64,000 nucleotides of DNA from Desulfarculaceae bacterium (GCA_021737145.1 JAIPEN010000012.1:62001-126000); one strand, 5' to 3'; counted from the stretch's first letter, positions 25,685-37,267 are shown. The notes: a model not told the origin generated them from the letters alone. Numbers and translations: made by a program.

Positions 25685-27106
25685 CTACTGGCTCCCGTAG
25701 GCCAGGCGGCAGGGCTGGGTCAGCACGAACTCCTTGCTGCGGGCCAGGACGTTCTTCTGGGGGCCGATGAGTACGGTGAACCACACCCGCACCCGGCCGC
25801 CGGTGGGGACTTCGGGGAACTGGTCGCAGCGCACGAAGAGCAGGTAGTCGTCCAGGAAGGTGCTGTCCACTCGGTGGTAGAGGCTCTCGGGCTCGCCGCC
25901 CCGGACCAGACCGCGGCCCTTGCTGTCCTCGGGCCAGAGGTTCACGGCCAGCCACAGCCCCTTGTCGGTGGGCAGGTCGCCCAGCTCGGCCTTGACACGG
26001 AACAGCACCCCGGGCTTGCCCTCGAACTCATGGTTCTGGCTCACGGCCACGCCCTTGATGCGGCCCTGGGCCACGTCAAAAACCTGGGTCGCCTCGCCGC
26101 CCCCGCCGGTTTGGGGAGCCGGGGCCGGAGGCGCGGCCGGAGGCGTGGCCGGCACGGTCTGGGGCTGGCTGGAGTCGGCATCGCCCCAGGAAAACTTCTT
26201 GGGCTCCGGGGTCCGGGCCGCGTATTGCCCGCCCACTCCGCAGGCGGCGGCAATGGGGAACTCGGGACTGCTCTCCACCACCCGCTGCTGGCTGTCGAGG
26301 ATGGAGACCTGGGCCCGATAGGCCGAGGCCCCCACCAGGGCCGGCAACTGGTCGCAGCGCACGAACATGACGAAGTATTCCAGGGACACGTCGTCGATGC
26401 GCATGTAGAGCCGCTTCACCGGCCCGCTGCCGCCCTGGATGTTCAGGGCCAGCCACAGGCCCCGCACGCTCCTCTGATCGGCCACGTCGGCCACCAGGTG
26501 CACGAACAGCCCCTTGTGGCCCTCCACCACCTCGTTGCCGGTCACCCACAAATCCAAAAAGCGCGACTCACCGGGCTGGCGGCGCTGGGTGCGGGCGGCC
26601 TTGGGCTGGGGGTTGCGGGCCGCGGCCAGATAGGGCCCCACCGCGGCCATGAGATGGGGCCGCGACACCGGCCCCTCATAGCGGTGCACCACCTTGCCCT
26701 GAGGATCGATGATCAGGGTGGTGGGCAACACCCGCACCCCGGCATTGGCCTGGGCCCACTTGACATCGCCCAGCACCACCGGCATCTGCAAACCCAGGCG
26801 GGCCACGAACGGCTTTACCACCTGGCGCCCCCCCTGATCCACGCTAAAGGCGATGGCGCTCACCCCCCGCCCGGCATACTCCTTGGCGAATTTGTCCAGC
26901 TTGGGCAGGGCCCGGCGGCAGGGTTTGCACCAGGTGGCGAAAAACTCCACCACCACCACCCGGCCCCGAAACTGCTCCAAGCTGAGGTTGCCCCCGTCAA
27001 GGGTGGGCAGATCAAAGCTCAGGGCAGGAGGAGGCGCGGCTTGCGCTCCGGTGAGGCAGAGAAAGAGGCTCAGGCAGAATATCAGCGCGGACAGGGCTTT
27101 GGCCAT
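25685..27106 (-). CDS. Secreted TlpA-like thioredoxin with duplicated C-terminal domain
   Basis: A 473-residue protein. Signal peptide residues 1-23. A thioredoxin/TlpA domain at about 25-160 has the redox motif WCKPC (Cys60, Cys63) and cis-proline region VLPTTLIID. Then come two copies of a domain I do not recognise: about 183-283 and 343-462, each with GLWLAxN, RCDQxP and a closing SxEF, joined by a Pro/Ala-rich linker. Each copy also keeps a Cys in RCDQ. AAGGAG lies five bases before ATG 27106. It is first in the operon with the ABC exporter, so periplasmic redox activity coupled to export is an attractive inference. Confidence 0.82.
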   Translation of the reverse strand: MAKALSALIFCLSLFLCLTGAQAAPPPALSFDLPTLDGGNLSLEQFRGRVVVVEFFATWCKPCRRALPKLDKFAKEYAGRGVSAIAFSVDQGGRQVVKPFVARLGLQMPVVLGDVKWAQANAGVRVLPTTLIIDPQGKVVHRYEGPVSRPHLMAAVGPYLAAARNPQPKAARTQRRQPGESRFLDLWVTGNEVVEGHKGLFVHLVADVADQRSVRGLWLALNIQGGSGPVKRLYMRIDDVSLEYFVMFVRCDQLPALVGASAYRAQVSILDSQQRVVESSPEFPIAAACGVGGQYAARTPEPKKFSWGDADSSQPQTVPATPPAAPPAPAPQTGGGGEATQVFDVAQGRIKGVAVSQNHEFEGKPGVLFRVKAELGDLPTDKGLWLAVNLWPEDSKGRGLVRGGEPESLYHRVDSTFLDDYLLFVRCDQFPEVPTGGRVRVWFTVLIGPQKNVLARSKEFVLTQPCRLAYGSQ

Positions 27107-27226
27107 GGTCACTCCTTGGCGGTTAGCTCTAGATGATAATACCATTTGGCCGCGCCGGGGCAAGTTGACACCCCCGGGTGCCCCCGGTAGACTGGTCTAC
27201 CCAATTCCCGGCGAAAGCTAGCAAAC

Positions 27227-29209
27227 ATGTCTGACCCCATAGGCCATCTGGTCGAGTTCATCGAAAAGAACCGTGTGGAACTGGGTTTGGTCGTGGCGGC
27301 CAAGAAAAACCGCCTCAACCTGCTCACCCCTGCGGGCCGCCAAGCGTCCCTGGCCCTGAGCCGGGTGCTCCTTATGACTCCCGCTTCCATGGGGGTCGAC
27401 GCTTCCCGGGCCGCCCAACAGGATTATCTTCAGCAAACCCAGCAGCGCCGCGAGGAGCTGGCCGGCCAAGTGGACGTGGCCGAGCTGTGGGAGCTGGTGC
27501 ACGAGGAAGAGGAGCCCCTGCCCCTCAAGGACCTGGCCGAGCTGGCTTTCGGCCCCTCCCTGGAGCAGGACCAGGTGTCGGCCACCCTGCGGGCCCTGTT
27601 CAACGAACGCACCCATTTCCGCCTGGCGGGCAACCAGTTCCTGCCCTTTTCCCAGGAGCAGCTCGAAGCCAAGGCCATCCAGGCCCAGCGGGAGGCCGAG
27701 CGCCAGGCCCAGGTGGACCAGGCGGTGGAGTTTCTCAAGGGGCTTCCCGCCGAGGGCCCCTGCCCCGAGCCACCGGCCGAGCTGGCCGCGCAGCTCACCG
27801 ACCTGCTGGTGCACCAGGAAGACAGCCCCACGGTCAAGCTGGCCAAGGAGGTCGTGGCCGGGGCCGAGATCGGCGGGCCCAAGGACCTGCTGGCCCTGCT
27901 GGTGCGCCTGGGGGTGCTGCCGCCCCACGCCAACCTTGAGCTGCTGCGCCAGGGCTTCAGCGCCGAATTCCCGCCCGAGGTGATGGCCCAGGCCAAGGCC
28001 CTGGACCCGGCCCAGGCCGGCCCGGAGCGCACCGACCTCACCGGCCTGGACACCTTCACCATCGACGGGGCCTTTACCACCGATTTCGACGATGCGCTGT
28101 CCTTTGAGCCCCAGGACGACGGCGGAGCCACCCTGGGGGTGCACATCACCGATGCCGGGGCCATCATGCCCCTCACCGGCCCCCTGGAGGACGAGGCCCG
28201 CTCCCGGGGCACTTCGCTCTATCTGCCCGACGACCGCTTGCCCATGCTGCCCCCCGCCCTTAGCGAGGACCAGCTCTCCCTCAGGCAGGGCGAGGTGCGG
28301 CCCGCCCTTTCGGTGCTGGCCCGCCTGGACCCCGAGGGCCGGCTCATCGACTACCGGCTGGAGCGCAGCCTGATCCAGGTGCACCAACGCCTGACCTACG
28401 ACGAGACCGACGGCATGCTGGAGAGCGACGAGCGCATGAAGGGCATGCACCGCCTCTGCCATGCCCTGCGCCAGCGCCGCTTGGATGCGGGGGCCTACTT
28501 CCTGCCCCTGCCCGAGGTGCTGGTGGGGGTGGACCCGGCCACGCAGGAGGTGTGGGTGCGCCGGGTGGACCGCAACGGCCCCAGCCGGGAGATGGTGGCC
28601 GAGACCGCCATTTTGGGCAACTGGCTCTTCGCCCTGTTCCTGGCCGATTCCGGGGCTCCGGCCCTGTACCGCATCCAGAACAAGCCCTCCGAGCCCATCG
28701 AGGAGCGCGACCCCAGCGACATCTACCACCACTTCAAGCAGCGCCGCCTGCTGAACCGGGTGGATATAACCACCAAGCCCGGCCTGCACTCCAGCCTGGG
28801 CATCCATCCCTACACCCACGCCACCAGCCCCATCCGGCGCTATCTGGACTTGGTGATGCAGCGCCAGATAGGCAGCGTGCTGTGCGGCGGCCAACCGCTC
28901 TACAGCAAGAATCAGCTCAAGGAGCTGGCCATGGAGGTGGACCCCACGGTGCGCAGGGCCATGAAGGTGCGCCAGGCCCGGCAGCGCTACTGGCTGCTCA
29001 CCTGGCTCAAGGCCCGCCAGGACCAGGCCCACCCGGCCGTGGTCATGGAGCGCCAGATGCGGCGCTGGCAGCTGCTGCTCACCGACATCATGATGCTGGT
29101 GAGCATCCCCCTGAACCAGGGCAAGGACCTGGCTCCGGGCATGGAAGTGGATCTGGCCATCGAGCGCATCGATCCCTTTGACGACATCCTCAGGGTGAAG
29201 CTGGCCTGA
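27227..29209 (+). CDS. RNB-domain ribonuclease (RNase II/R superfamily)
   Basis: A 660-residue 3'-5' exoribonuclease candidate. The RNB catalytic domain starts near residue 275 with TIDGAFTTDFDDALSF; Asp286, 288 and 289 are metal ligands. HPYTHATSPIRRYLDL is the conserved RNB stretch that contacts RNA. The N-terminal 270 residues carry a degenerate OB-like segment (LGLVVAAKKNRLNLL) and a long helical, Gln/Glu-rich region, and the C-terminus ends in a short S1-like strand pair (PGMEVDLAIERIDPFDD). This is the compact type seen in cyanobacteria and Desulfobacterota rather than classic E. coli Rnb or Rnr. It is divergent from the thioredoxin gene. Confidence 0.9.
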   Translation: MSDPIGHLVEFIEKNRVELGLVVAAKKNRLNLLTPAGRQASLALSRVLLMTPASMGVDASRAAQQDYLQQTQQRREELAGQVDVAELWELVHEEEEPLPLKDLAELAFGPSLEQDQVSATLRALFNERTHFRLAGNQFLPFSQEQLEAKAIQAQREAERQAQVDQAVEFLKGLPAEGPCPEPPAELAAQLTDLLVHQEDSPTVKLAKEVVAGAEIGGPKDLLALLVRLGVLPPHANLELLRQGFSAEFPPEVMAQAKALDPAQAGPERTDLTGLDTFTIDGAFTTDFDDALSFEPQDDGGATLGVHITDAGAIMPLTGPLEDEARSRGTSLYLPDDRLPMLPPALSEDQLSLRQGEVRPALSVLARLDPEGRLIDYRLERSLIQVHQRLTYDETDGMLESDERMKGMHRLCHALRQRRLDAGAYFLPLPEVLVGVDPATQEVWVRRVDRNGPSREMVAETAILGNWLFALFLADSGAPALYRIQNKPSEPIEERDPSDIYHHFKQRRLLNRVDITTKPGLHSSLGIHPYTHATSPIRRYLDLVMQRQIGSVLCGGQPLYSKNQLKELAMEVDPTVRRAMKVRQARQRYWLLTWLKARQDQAHPAVVMERQMRRWQLLLTDIMMLVSIPLNQGKDLAPGMEVDLAIERIDPFDDILRVKLA

Positions 29210-29218
29210 TAATTATCG

Positions 29219-29257
29219 CGGCCCCGCCAGGCAGCGGCATGCTGCCCGGCGAGGCCG
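29219..29257. terminator. Hairpin between convergent RNB ribonuclease and NimA-like genes
   Basis: CGGCCCCGCCAGGCAGC (29219-29235) and GCTGCCCGGCGAGGCCG (29241-29257) make a 17-position stem with two mismatches and a GGCAT loop, 9 bp after the ribonuclease stop. It is followed by TTTGAGTTG on plus; on minus it is followed by GCGATAATTATC. It probably serves both directions. Confidence 0.6.
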
Positions 29258-29300
29258 TTTGAGTTGTCTTGGGGTGGCTTTTCCGGAGGGGCGCGGCCGC

Positions 29301-29771
29301 CTAGCCGTTGGTCTTGCCCACAAGGTGGTCGATCTCCACGGCCAGCACGGCAACCTGGCGCACCTTTTCAGGCAGCATTTCCTCGCCGTCGCCGTGGCCG
29401 CAGTGGCGAGCGATGGCCTTGAGGCCGGCCAGCTTTTCCGCCTGGTCTTCCACCACCCGAACCTCGCCCAGACCCACCACCGAGCGGTAGCGGGTGTCCC
29501 ATTTGCAGGGCTGGTCGTTCTTGATGAACTCCACCTCCTCGTACACCGTGAAGCTCACCCTGGGGTTCGCGGCCAGGATATCCATTTTCAGGCCCTTGAC
29601 CCCGGTGTGCATGTAGACGCGGCCCTGGTGCAGGCCGTAGTTCATGGCGATCACGTAGGGCTGGCCGTCGGAACACATGGCCAGGCTGAGCAGGTTGCCC
29701 CGCTCCAGGATGCCATGGACCAGGGTTTCGTCGGTGATGTGCTTGTCGCTTTTGCGGGGGGGGCGTCGCAT
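29301..29771 (-). CDS. NimA-like pyridoxamine 5'-phosphate oxidase family flavoprotein
   Basis: A 156-residue split-barrel FMN-binding protein. Markers are LVHGILERGNLLSLAMC, YVIAMNYGLHQGRVYMHTG, RVSFTVYEEVEFI and WDTRYRSVVGLGEVRVV, the pattern of the NimA/HugZ-type branch whose members reduce nitroimidazoles or bind flavin or heme. The ATG at 29771 follows the upstream stop by 4 bp with AAGG about nine bases ahead. It is the last gene of the long minus-strand run. The in vivo substrate is unknown; 5-nitroimidazole resistance should not be assumed. Confidence 0.82.
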   Translation of the reverse strand: MRRPPRKSDKHITDETLVHGILERGNLLSLAMCSDGQPYVIAMNYGLHQGRVYMHTGVKGLKMDILAANPRVSFTVYEEVEFIKNDQPCKWDTRYRSVVGLGEVRVVEDQAEKLAGLKAIARHCGHGDGEEMLPEKVRQVAVLAVEIDHLVGKTNG

Positions 29772-29775
29772 TGGT

Positions 29776-30912
29776 TCAGCCTTTGTCAATGGTTTGCTCA
29801 ATGATGTCGCGCCAGGCCGGGGCCTGGACTTCCCAGGTGAAGCCGGCCGCCAAGGAACGGTGGTCCTGCTTGCGGATTCGCTCCGGATCGGTGGCCAGCC
29901 CGGCCAGGGCAAGGGCCAACCCGCCCGGACCATAGCGCAGCTTACCAGGATACAGCTCGGGATACACCAGGGCGTCCGGCACCAGGGGCCGGCACCCGGC
30001 CCACACCGCCTCGGCCACGGACAGGCCGAAGTATTCCTGCCGGGCGGTGGACACCGCCACGTCGGCCCACAACAGCCAGCCCCAGTATTCCCGCCGGCGC
30101 TCAGCATGGCCCCATTGCTTCACCCGGATCCCCAGGCTCTCCCGCGCGGCCGCGAAAACCGCCGGCGGCTTGGCCGGCGCCGGGCCCAGCACGGCCAGCT
30201 CAAAGGCCAGGCCCTCGGAGGCCAGCTTGTCCAGGGCCGCGAAAAAGCGCTCCGGATCCTTGTCCTGGGCCCAGCGGTGGTTCCACAGGAGGCGCAGGGG
30301 GCCGCCGCGGGGTTCGCGCTCCAGGCCCGCCGCCTCGGTGGGATCGATGGGCATGGGCAGGGCCATGCTCTTGGCCGCGATCTCCTTGGTCAGGCCCGAG
30401 GGCCGCATGTCGGGCAGGCGCGTTTCCAGCTCGCGGGCCGCGGACAGAAACTCCTCCTGGTGATACTTGGAGTTGAACACCACCCGCCGGGCCGCCTGGG
30501 CGGTGCTCAGATTGCTGAAGGCCAGATAGAGGTCGCGCTCCTGTTGGGCGTGCCCGGCCTGACCGGGCGCGGGATAGGCCAGTTGGTTCTCGTGGAACAC
30601 AACCAGGGCGGGCACATCGGCCAAGGCGGGGACCAGGCCCTTGAGCTCGGCCAGGCCCAGCATGTCCGAGCAGACCATGGCGTCCCAGGGGCCGGCCAGT
30701 TCATTGGCCGCCGCGCGGGCCAGGAAGGAGGCGGCGCCGCGCATGCGCCAGCGCCAGTGGCGACCAGGCAGGCCCAGGGCGGTCCAGCGGGCCGGAACGT
30801 GCTTCAGCAGGCCCTGCATGAAGGCGGCGTGACTGGCGGTCAGATAGGGGTCGACAAAAAGCAGGCGCGGGCCGCTGGAGCCAGCGCGCAGGATGGTCAG
30901 CTCAGAAGCCAC
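29776..30912 (-). CDS. tRNA-queuosine alpha-mannosyltransferase homologue (DUF3524/GTDC1-like)
   Basis: A 378-residue GT-B protein. The N-terminal half matches the DUF3524 pattern: LLFVDPYLTASHAAFMQGL, DAMVCSDMLGLAELKGL, VVFHENQLAYP and LAFSNLSTAQAARRVVFNSKYH. The C-terminal half is a GT4-like donor domain (LLWNHRWAQDKDPERFFAAL, ARQEYFGLSVAEAVWAGC). The eukaryotic member QTMAN (GTDC1) mannosylates queuosine in tRNA(Asp). Bacterial members are usually named only by homology, so function here is inferred. The GTG start at 30912 lacks a good SD. It lies between a hexapeptide-repeat gene and a NimA-like gene; mnmG is in the same gene run. Confidence 0.8.
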   Translation of the reverse strand: MASELTILRAGSSGPRLLFVDPYLTASHAAFMQGLLKHVPARWTALGLPGRHWRWRMRGAASFLARAAANELAGPWDAMVCSDMLGLAELKGLVPALADVPALVVFHENQLAYPAPGQAGHAQQERDLYLAFSNLSTAQAARRVVFNSKYHQEEFLSAARELETRLPDMRPSGLTKEIAAKSMALPMPIDPTEAAGLEREPRGGPLRLLWNHRWAQDKDPERFFAALDKLASEGLAFELAVLGPAPAKPPAVFAAARESLGIRVKQWGHAERRREYWGWLLWADVAVSTARQEYFGLSVAEAVWAGCRPLVPDALVYPELYPGKLRYGPGGLALALAGLATDPERIRKQDHRSLAAGFTWEVQAPAWRDIIEQTIDKG

Positions 30913-30916
30913 GGGA

Positions 30917-31720
30917 TTAGCGGATGACGCTCTTGGCCTTGTGGAAACCGGCGGGCACGCTGGTGCAGGGAGCCACCAGGCTGCCCCGGCCCAGCACGGT
31001 GCCCGGGTTGGTCACGCTGTTGCAGCCGGTCTGGCACAGATCGCCCATGATGGCCCCGAACTTGCGGCGGGCCACGTGGTGCACCGTGTCGCCGGCCTTG
31101 ATGTGGTAGGGACGATCCAGGATCTTGAGGTTGGCCAGCTTGGTGCCCGCGCCCAGGTTCACCTCGCGGCCCAGGATGGAGTCGCCCAGGTAGGCGAAGT
31201 GCCCGGCCTTGGCCCCGTCCAGCATCATCGAGTTTTTCATCTCCGTGGTGTGGCCCACCACGCAGCCCACCCCCACCAGGCAGCCCCCGCGCAGATAGGC
31301 CCCCTGGCGCACCTCGGTGCCGGGCCCGATGAAGGTGGGGCCTTTCAACAGGGCGCCGGGCTCCACCACCGCGCCGGGGGACACGTGCACCTGGTCGTCC
31401 ATGAACACCGCCCCGGCATAGACCACCGCCGCGTCGTCCACCTCGCGGCCGCCCAGCAGAATACGCATCTGGCCCTTGGTGGGGTCGCCGCCCAGCAGCT
31501 TGAAGTCGCTGTCAAAGACCCGGCCGTGGTGCAACACCACGGTGCGGGGGACCGTTTCGCCGCTGCCCCGCAGCAGGGCCCCGGTGCGCCCGGAGTCGTC
31601 CACCAGCTCGGCGGTGTAGTCCTTTATGCGGTCCAGCGCCTCCCACACCGCCTCGGTTCCCGCGAACAACTCGGCAAAGGATGCCCCGTCTAGGTCAAAA
31701 AGATCGGACGGCGAGACCAT
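30917..31720 (-). CDS. Left-handed beta-helix (hexapeptide-repeat) protein, GlmU-C-like
   Basis: A 267-residue protein. The first 60-70 residues form a helical cap (ASFAELFAGTEAVWEALDRI). The rest is a long run of hexapeptide turns (VSPGAVVEPGALLKGPTFIG, TEVRQGAYLRGG, EVNLGAGTKLANLKI, VLGRGSLVAPCTSVPAG) like the acetyltransferase half of GlmU and the sugar nucleotidyltransferase-like proteins of Bacteroidetes and Desulfobacterota. It has no nucleotidyltransferase N-terminal domain. The ATG is 8 bp after the hisF stop. An acyltransferase or sugar-binding role is likely; the substrate is not evident. Coupling to hisHF is probably transcriptional only. Confidence 0.78.
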   Translation of the reverse strand: MVSPSDLFDLDGASFAELFAGTEAVWEALDRIKDYTAELVDDSGRTGALLRGSGETVPRTVVLHHGRVFDSDFKLLGGDPTKGQMRILLGGREVDDAAVVYAGAVFMDDQVHVSPGAVVEPGALLKGPTFIGPGTEVRQGAYLRGGCLVGVGCVVGHTTEMKNSMMLDGAKAGHFAYLGDSILGREVNLGAGTKLANLKILDRPYHIKAGDTVHHVARRKFGAIMGDLCQTGCNSVTNPGTVLGRGSLVAPCTSVPAGFHKAKSVIR

Positions 31721-31728
31721 GCTTCCCC

Positions 31729-32508
31729 CTACCAGTACTTGCGGACCCTGACGCCCCTGTCGGCCAGGTGGTCCTTGATCCCGGCCACGCTGTAGTGGCC
31801 GTAGTGGGTCATGGAGGCGATGAGCGCGGCGTCGGCCTTGCCTTGGGTGAGCACCTCGGCCAGGTGCTCCGGCTTGCCCGCCCCGCCCGAGGCGATCACC
31901 GGGATGGAAACGTGCGAGGAGATGAGCTCGGTGAGGGTCATCTCGTAGCCCTCCTGGGTGCCGTCGGCGTCGATGCTGTTCAGGCATATCTCGCCGGCCC
32001 CCAGGCGTTGGGCCTCCTGGGCCCACCACAGGGCGTCGATGCCCATGTGCTTGCGGCCGCCGTGGATCACGATCTCGTAGCCGCTGGGAATCTGGCTGCT
32101 CACCGGCACCTTAAGGACGTCCATGCCCAGCACCACGCACTGGGCGCCAAAGGCCTCGGCCCCCTGGCTGATGATCTCGGGGTTTTTCACCGCCGCCGAG
32201 TTCACGCTGATCTTCTCGGCCCCGGCCAGGAGCACCGCGCGCATGTCTTCCACGTTGCGCAGGCCGCCGCCCACCGAAAAGGGCATGAAGATGCGCTCGG
32301 CCACCCGGCGCACCACCTCCAGCATGATGTCGCGGGCCTCGTGGCTGGCGGTGATGTCGTAGAACACCAGCTCGTCGGCGCCTTCCTTGTAGTAGAACTC
32401 GGCCATTTCCACCGGGTCGCCGATGTCCACGTTGCCCTTGAACTTGATGCCCTTGGTCAGCTTGCCGTCGCGCACGTCCAGGCAGGGGATGATGCGCTTA
32501 GAGAGCAT
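31729..32508 (-). CDS. hisF: Imidazole glycerol phosphate synthase, cyclase subunit
   Basis: A 259-residue beta/alpha barrel forming IGP and AICAR from PRFAR and the ammonia supplied by HisH. It starts [15 protein letters not shown] with the catalytic Asp, and contains [34 protein letters not shown] with the second catalytic Asp, and IASGGAG at the phosphate site. The central loop (about residues 130-160) has the extended form common in Desulfobacterota HisF. The ATG at 32508 has GGAGGG five bases upstream, lying within the end of hisH (11-bp overlap), so the two subunits are coupled. Confidence 0.95.
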   Translation of the reverse strand: MLSKRIIPCLDVRDGKLTKGIKFKGNVDIGDPVEMAEFYYKEGADELVFYDITASHEARDIMLEVVRRVAERIFMPFSVGGGLRNVEDMRAVLLAGAEKISVNSAAVKNPEIISQGAEAFGAQCVVLGMDVLKVPVSSQIPSGYEIVIHGGRKHMGIDALWWAQEAQRLGAGEICLNSIDADGTQEGYEMTLTELISSHVSIPVIASGGAGKPEHLAEVLTQGKADAALIASMTHYGHYSVAGIKDHLADRGVRVRKYW

Positions 32509-33145
32509 CGGCGCCCTCCTTGCCGTCCCAGGCCAGGAAGTTCTCCAGCAGCTTGAGGCCGGGCCGCCCGGATTTTTCGGGGTGGAACTGCACCGCCACC
32601 AGCGAGCCCCGGGCCACGGCAGAGCAGAAGTCGAAGCCGTAGTCCGTGGTGCCGGCCACCAGGGCCTCATCGACCGGTTGCAGATAATAGGAGTGCACGA
32701 AGTAATACTCCGCTTCCTCGGGCAGCCCGGCGAACACCGGGTGGCTGGTTTTCCAGCTCACCCCGTTCCAGCCCATGTGGGGCACCTTGAGCGCCTCGCC
32801 CGCCTGGTCGCGGTGGTCAACCGGGAAGCGCACCACCTTGCCGGGCATCAGGCCCAGGCAGTCGGTGAGGTCTTCCTCGGAGTAATCGAAGATGATCTGG
32901 GTGCCAAAGCAGATGCCCAAAAAGGGCTTGCCCTGGGCCTGGGCCTGGGCCAGGACTTGATCCAGGCCCAGGCGCCGGAGGCTGGCCATGCCGCTGCCGG
33001 CCCGGCCCACCCCGGGCAGGATGACGCGCTCGGCCCTGGCGATGAACTCCGGGTCCCGGCTGATGGCGCAGCTAGCCCCCAGCGAGTTCAAGGCCCGCTC
33101 CACGCTGGTCAGGTTGCCGGCGTCGTAGTCTATGATGGCGATCAC
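32498..33145 (-). CDS. hisH: Imidazole glycerol phosphate synthase, glutamine amidotransferase subunit
   Basis: A 215-residue class I glutaminase that feeds ammonia to HisF. Catalytic Cys79 lies in [17 protein letters not shown], and the His/Glu of the triad in [11 protein letters not shown] near residue 187; [13 protein letters not shown] is the oxyanion-strand region. The GTG start at 33145 has AAGGAG seven bases upstream and gives the canonical beginning [11 protein letters not shown]. It overlaps hisF by 11 bp. It lies about 100 bp after the hydroxyacyl-CoA dehydrogenase stop, so it may have its own promoter. No other his gene is in the window. Confidence 0.94.
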   Translation of the reverse strand: MIAIIDYDAGNLTSVERALNSLGASCAISRDPEFIARAERVILPGVGRAGSGMASLRRLGLDQVLAQAQAQGKPFLGICFGTQIIFDYSEEDLTDCLGLMPGKVVRFPVDHRDQAGEALKVPHMGWNGVSWKTSHPVFAGLPEEAEYYFVHSYYLQPVDEALVAGTTDYGFDFCSAVARGSLVAVQFHPEKSGRPGLKLLENFLAWDGKEGADAL

Positions 33146-33246
33146 GGGTGTTCTCCTTATGGCCCGCCGGGCCTTATGCCCGGCGCGGCGCTTAAGGAAT
33201 ATATCATACCCCCGGGTCGCGGCCAGCGCCGCCCGGCAAGCCGGGG

Positions 33247-34095
<849 letters not shown>

Positions 34096-34108
34096 GAGAG
34101 TTCCTCCT

Positions 34109-34777
34109 CTATAAGGACGCCGCGTCCTTTGCGGCGGCCCCGGGGTCGTAGACCCCTTTGAACCAGTTGTAGTAGTAGTCCAGACTGGCCACCGCGCCGA
34201 GCAGCAGGGCGCTCCAGGCGAACATCCAGGCCAGGGCCAGGAGCGAGGTCCAGCCGGCCCAGGTGGCGATGATCATGAAGCCCAGGCCGCAGGCCATTCC
34301 GAAGGTCTTCACCTTGCCCGCCAGGCTGGGGGTCACCTTGGGCGCGGGCAACACCGGTTGGCGCCGGATGAGCTGGCGGCATATGTGCAGCAGGGGGATG
34401 AGCACCGCGTGGGCCTCCACGGCCAGAATGGCGATCACCATGGGCCAGCCGATGACCCCGCGGTGCAGCACCACCACCATGGCGGCCAGGGCCAGCACCT
34501 TGTCGCCCAGGGGGTCCAGAAAGGCCCCCAGCTTGGTGACCTGTCCCCGCTGGCGGGCCACCGCGCCGTCCAGCAGGTCGCTCATGCCGGCCGAGAAGCC
34601 CAAAAGCACCACCCAGCCCAGGCTGACCCCGCTGAAGGCCACGGGAATCATGGCCACCGCGCAGGCCAGGCGGAAGAAGCTGATGTGGTTGGGGGTTACG
34701 GCCTGGGGCACCAGGCGCACCACGCCCGAGGGGCGGGGCCGGCTGGGCGGCGAGGTCAGGGCGGCTTCCGGCGGCAA
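34109..34777 (-). CDS. CDP-alcohol phosphatidyltransferase
   Basis: A 222-residue membrane protein with the full CDP-alcohol motif in [20 protein letters not shown] followed by FLDPLGDK: four aspartates coordinate two metals in the cytoplasm-facing site. Six hydrophobic helices are expected. The family includes PgsA and CdsA-partner synthases for phosphatidylglycerol, inositol or related lipids; PgsA-like is likely but the acceptor alcohol is not certain. The TTG start at 34777 follows AAAGGAG by eight bases. It lies between mnmG and the dehydrogenase gene, 13 bp ahead of the latter. Confidence 0.88.
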   Translation of the reverse strand: MPPEAALTSPPSRPRPSGVVRLVPQAVTPNHISFFRLACAVAMIPVAFSGVSLGWVVLLGFSAGMSDLLDGAVARQRGQVTKLGAFLDPLGDKVLALAAMVVVLHRGVIGWPMVIAILAVEAHAVLIPLLHICRQLIRRQPVLPAPKVTPSLAGKVKTFGMACGLGFMIIATWAGWTSLLALAWMFAWSALLLGAVASLDYYYNWFKGVYDPGAAAKDAASL

Positions 34778-34880
34778 GGAGCTTACTCCTTTGGCAAGGG
34801 CTGCTGGGGACTAAATCCAGGCAGAACACGGCCTTAGGCACGGCCCGGACTATAGCGCAAGCCCGGGCGGGGGGCAAGGG

Positions 34881-36775
<1,895 letters not shown>

Positions 36776-36779
<4 letters not shown>

Positions 36780-37267
36780 CTCAGCCCCAAGTAGGCGTGG
36801 TCCAGTTCATCGGTGGAGAGCACCGCGCCGCCTCGCCACACCGCCTCCTTGGGCTCGGCCAGGATCAGCTCGTGGTCGCCGGGGCGCTGGCTGCTCAATA
36901 TCCCGCAGCAGATGGCTCCCGGCCCCGTGGCCAGAATGGGCAGCCCCAGGCCGCCCTGGCTCAGCTCCACCTGGTCAAAGCGTTGCGCGGCCGGACGGGC
37001 CAAGGCGCGGGCCAGGTCCATGTCCCCGGAGGGAAGCAGGTTGACGGCCAGGGCGCCCCGCTCCAGCAGCACCGGCAGCAGGGGCCGGTTGCGGCGCACC
37101 GCCACCTGGATCAGGGGCGGGCCGCCGCTGACCTGGCTCACCCAGGAAACCAGCATGCCCTGGGGTTGCTCCGGCGTGCCGGTGGTGAGCAGATACAACC
37201 CGTACACCAGACCGCCCAGGGCGGCGGCCATCTGGGGCGGGGGAGCGGGCGCGCGGTCTTGGCTCAC
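36776..37267 (-). CDS. Flavin reductase-like (FMN-binding split barrel) protein
   Basis: A 163-residue protein of the flavin_reduct family: YGLYLLTTGTPEQPQGMLVSW at the FMN site, PLIQVAVRRN and LLERGALAVNLLPSGD follow. Members bind FMN non-covalently; in anaerobes many are ferric, rubredoxin or flavin reductases and some are electron carriers. The start is GTG 37267: it overlaps the ydcF stop as GTGA and has AAGGAG seven bases upstream, so it is chosen over a later ATG. The frame upstream of that only mirrors ydcF. It is followed directly by mnmG (4-bp overlap). Confidence 0.83.

Noticed and set aside
21762-27106. Longer N-termini for the ABC and thioredoxin genes
   Set aside because: In-frame upstream sequence only mirrors the neighbouring gene, while ATG 23903 and ATG 27106 each have a well-spaced SD and a normal N-terminus.
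29301-29771. Calling the NimA-like gene a nitroimidazole resistance gene
   Set aside because: The family resemblance is at the level of the flavin split barrel; resistance is not implied by sequence alone.
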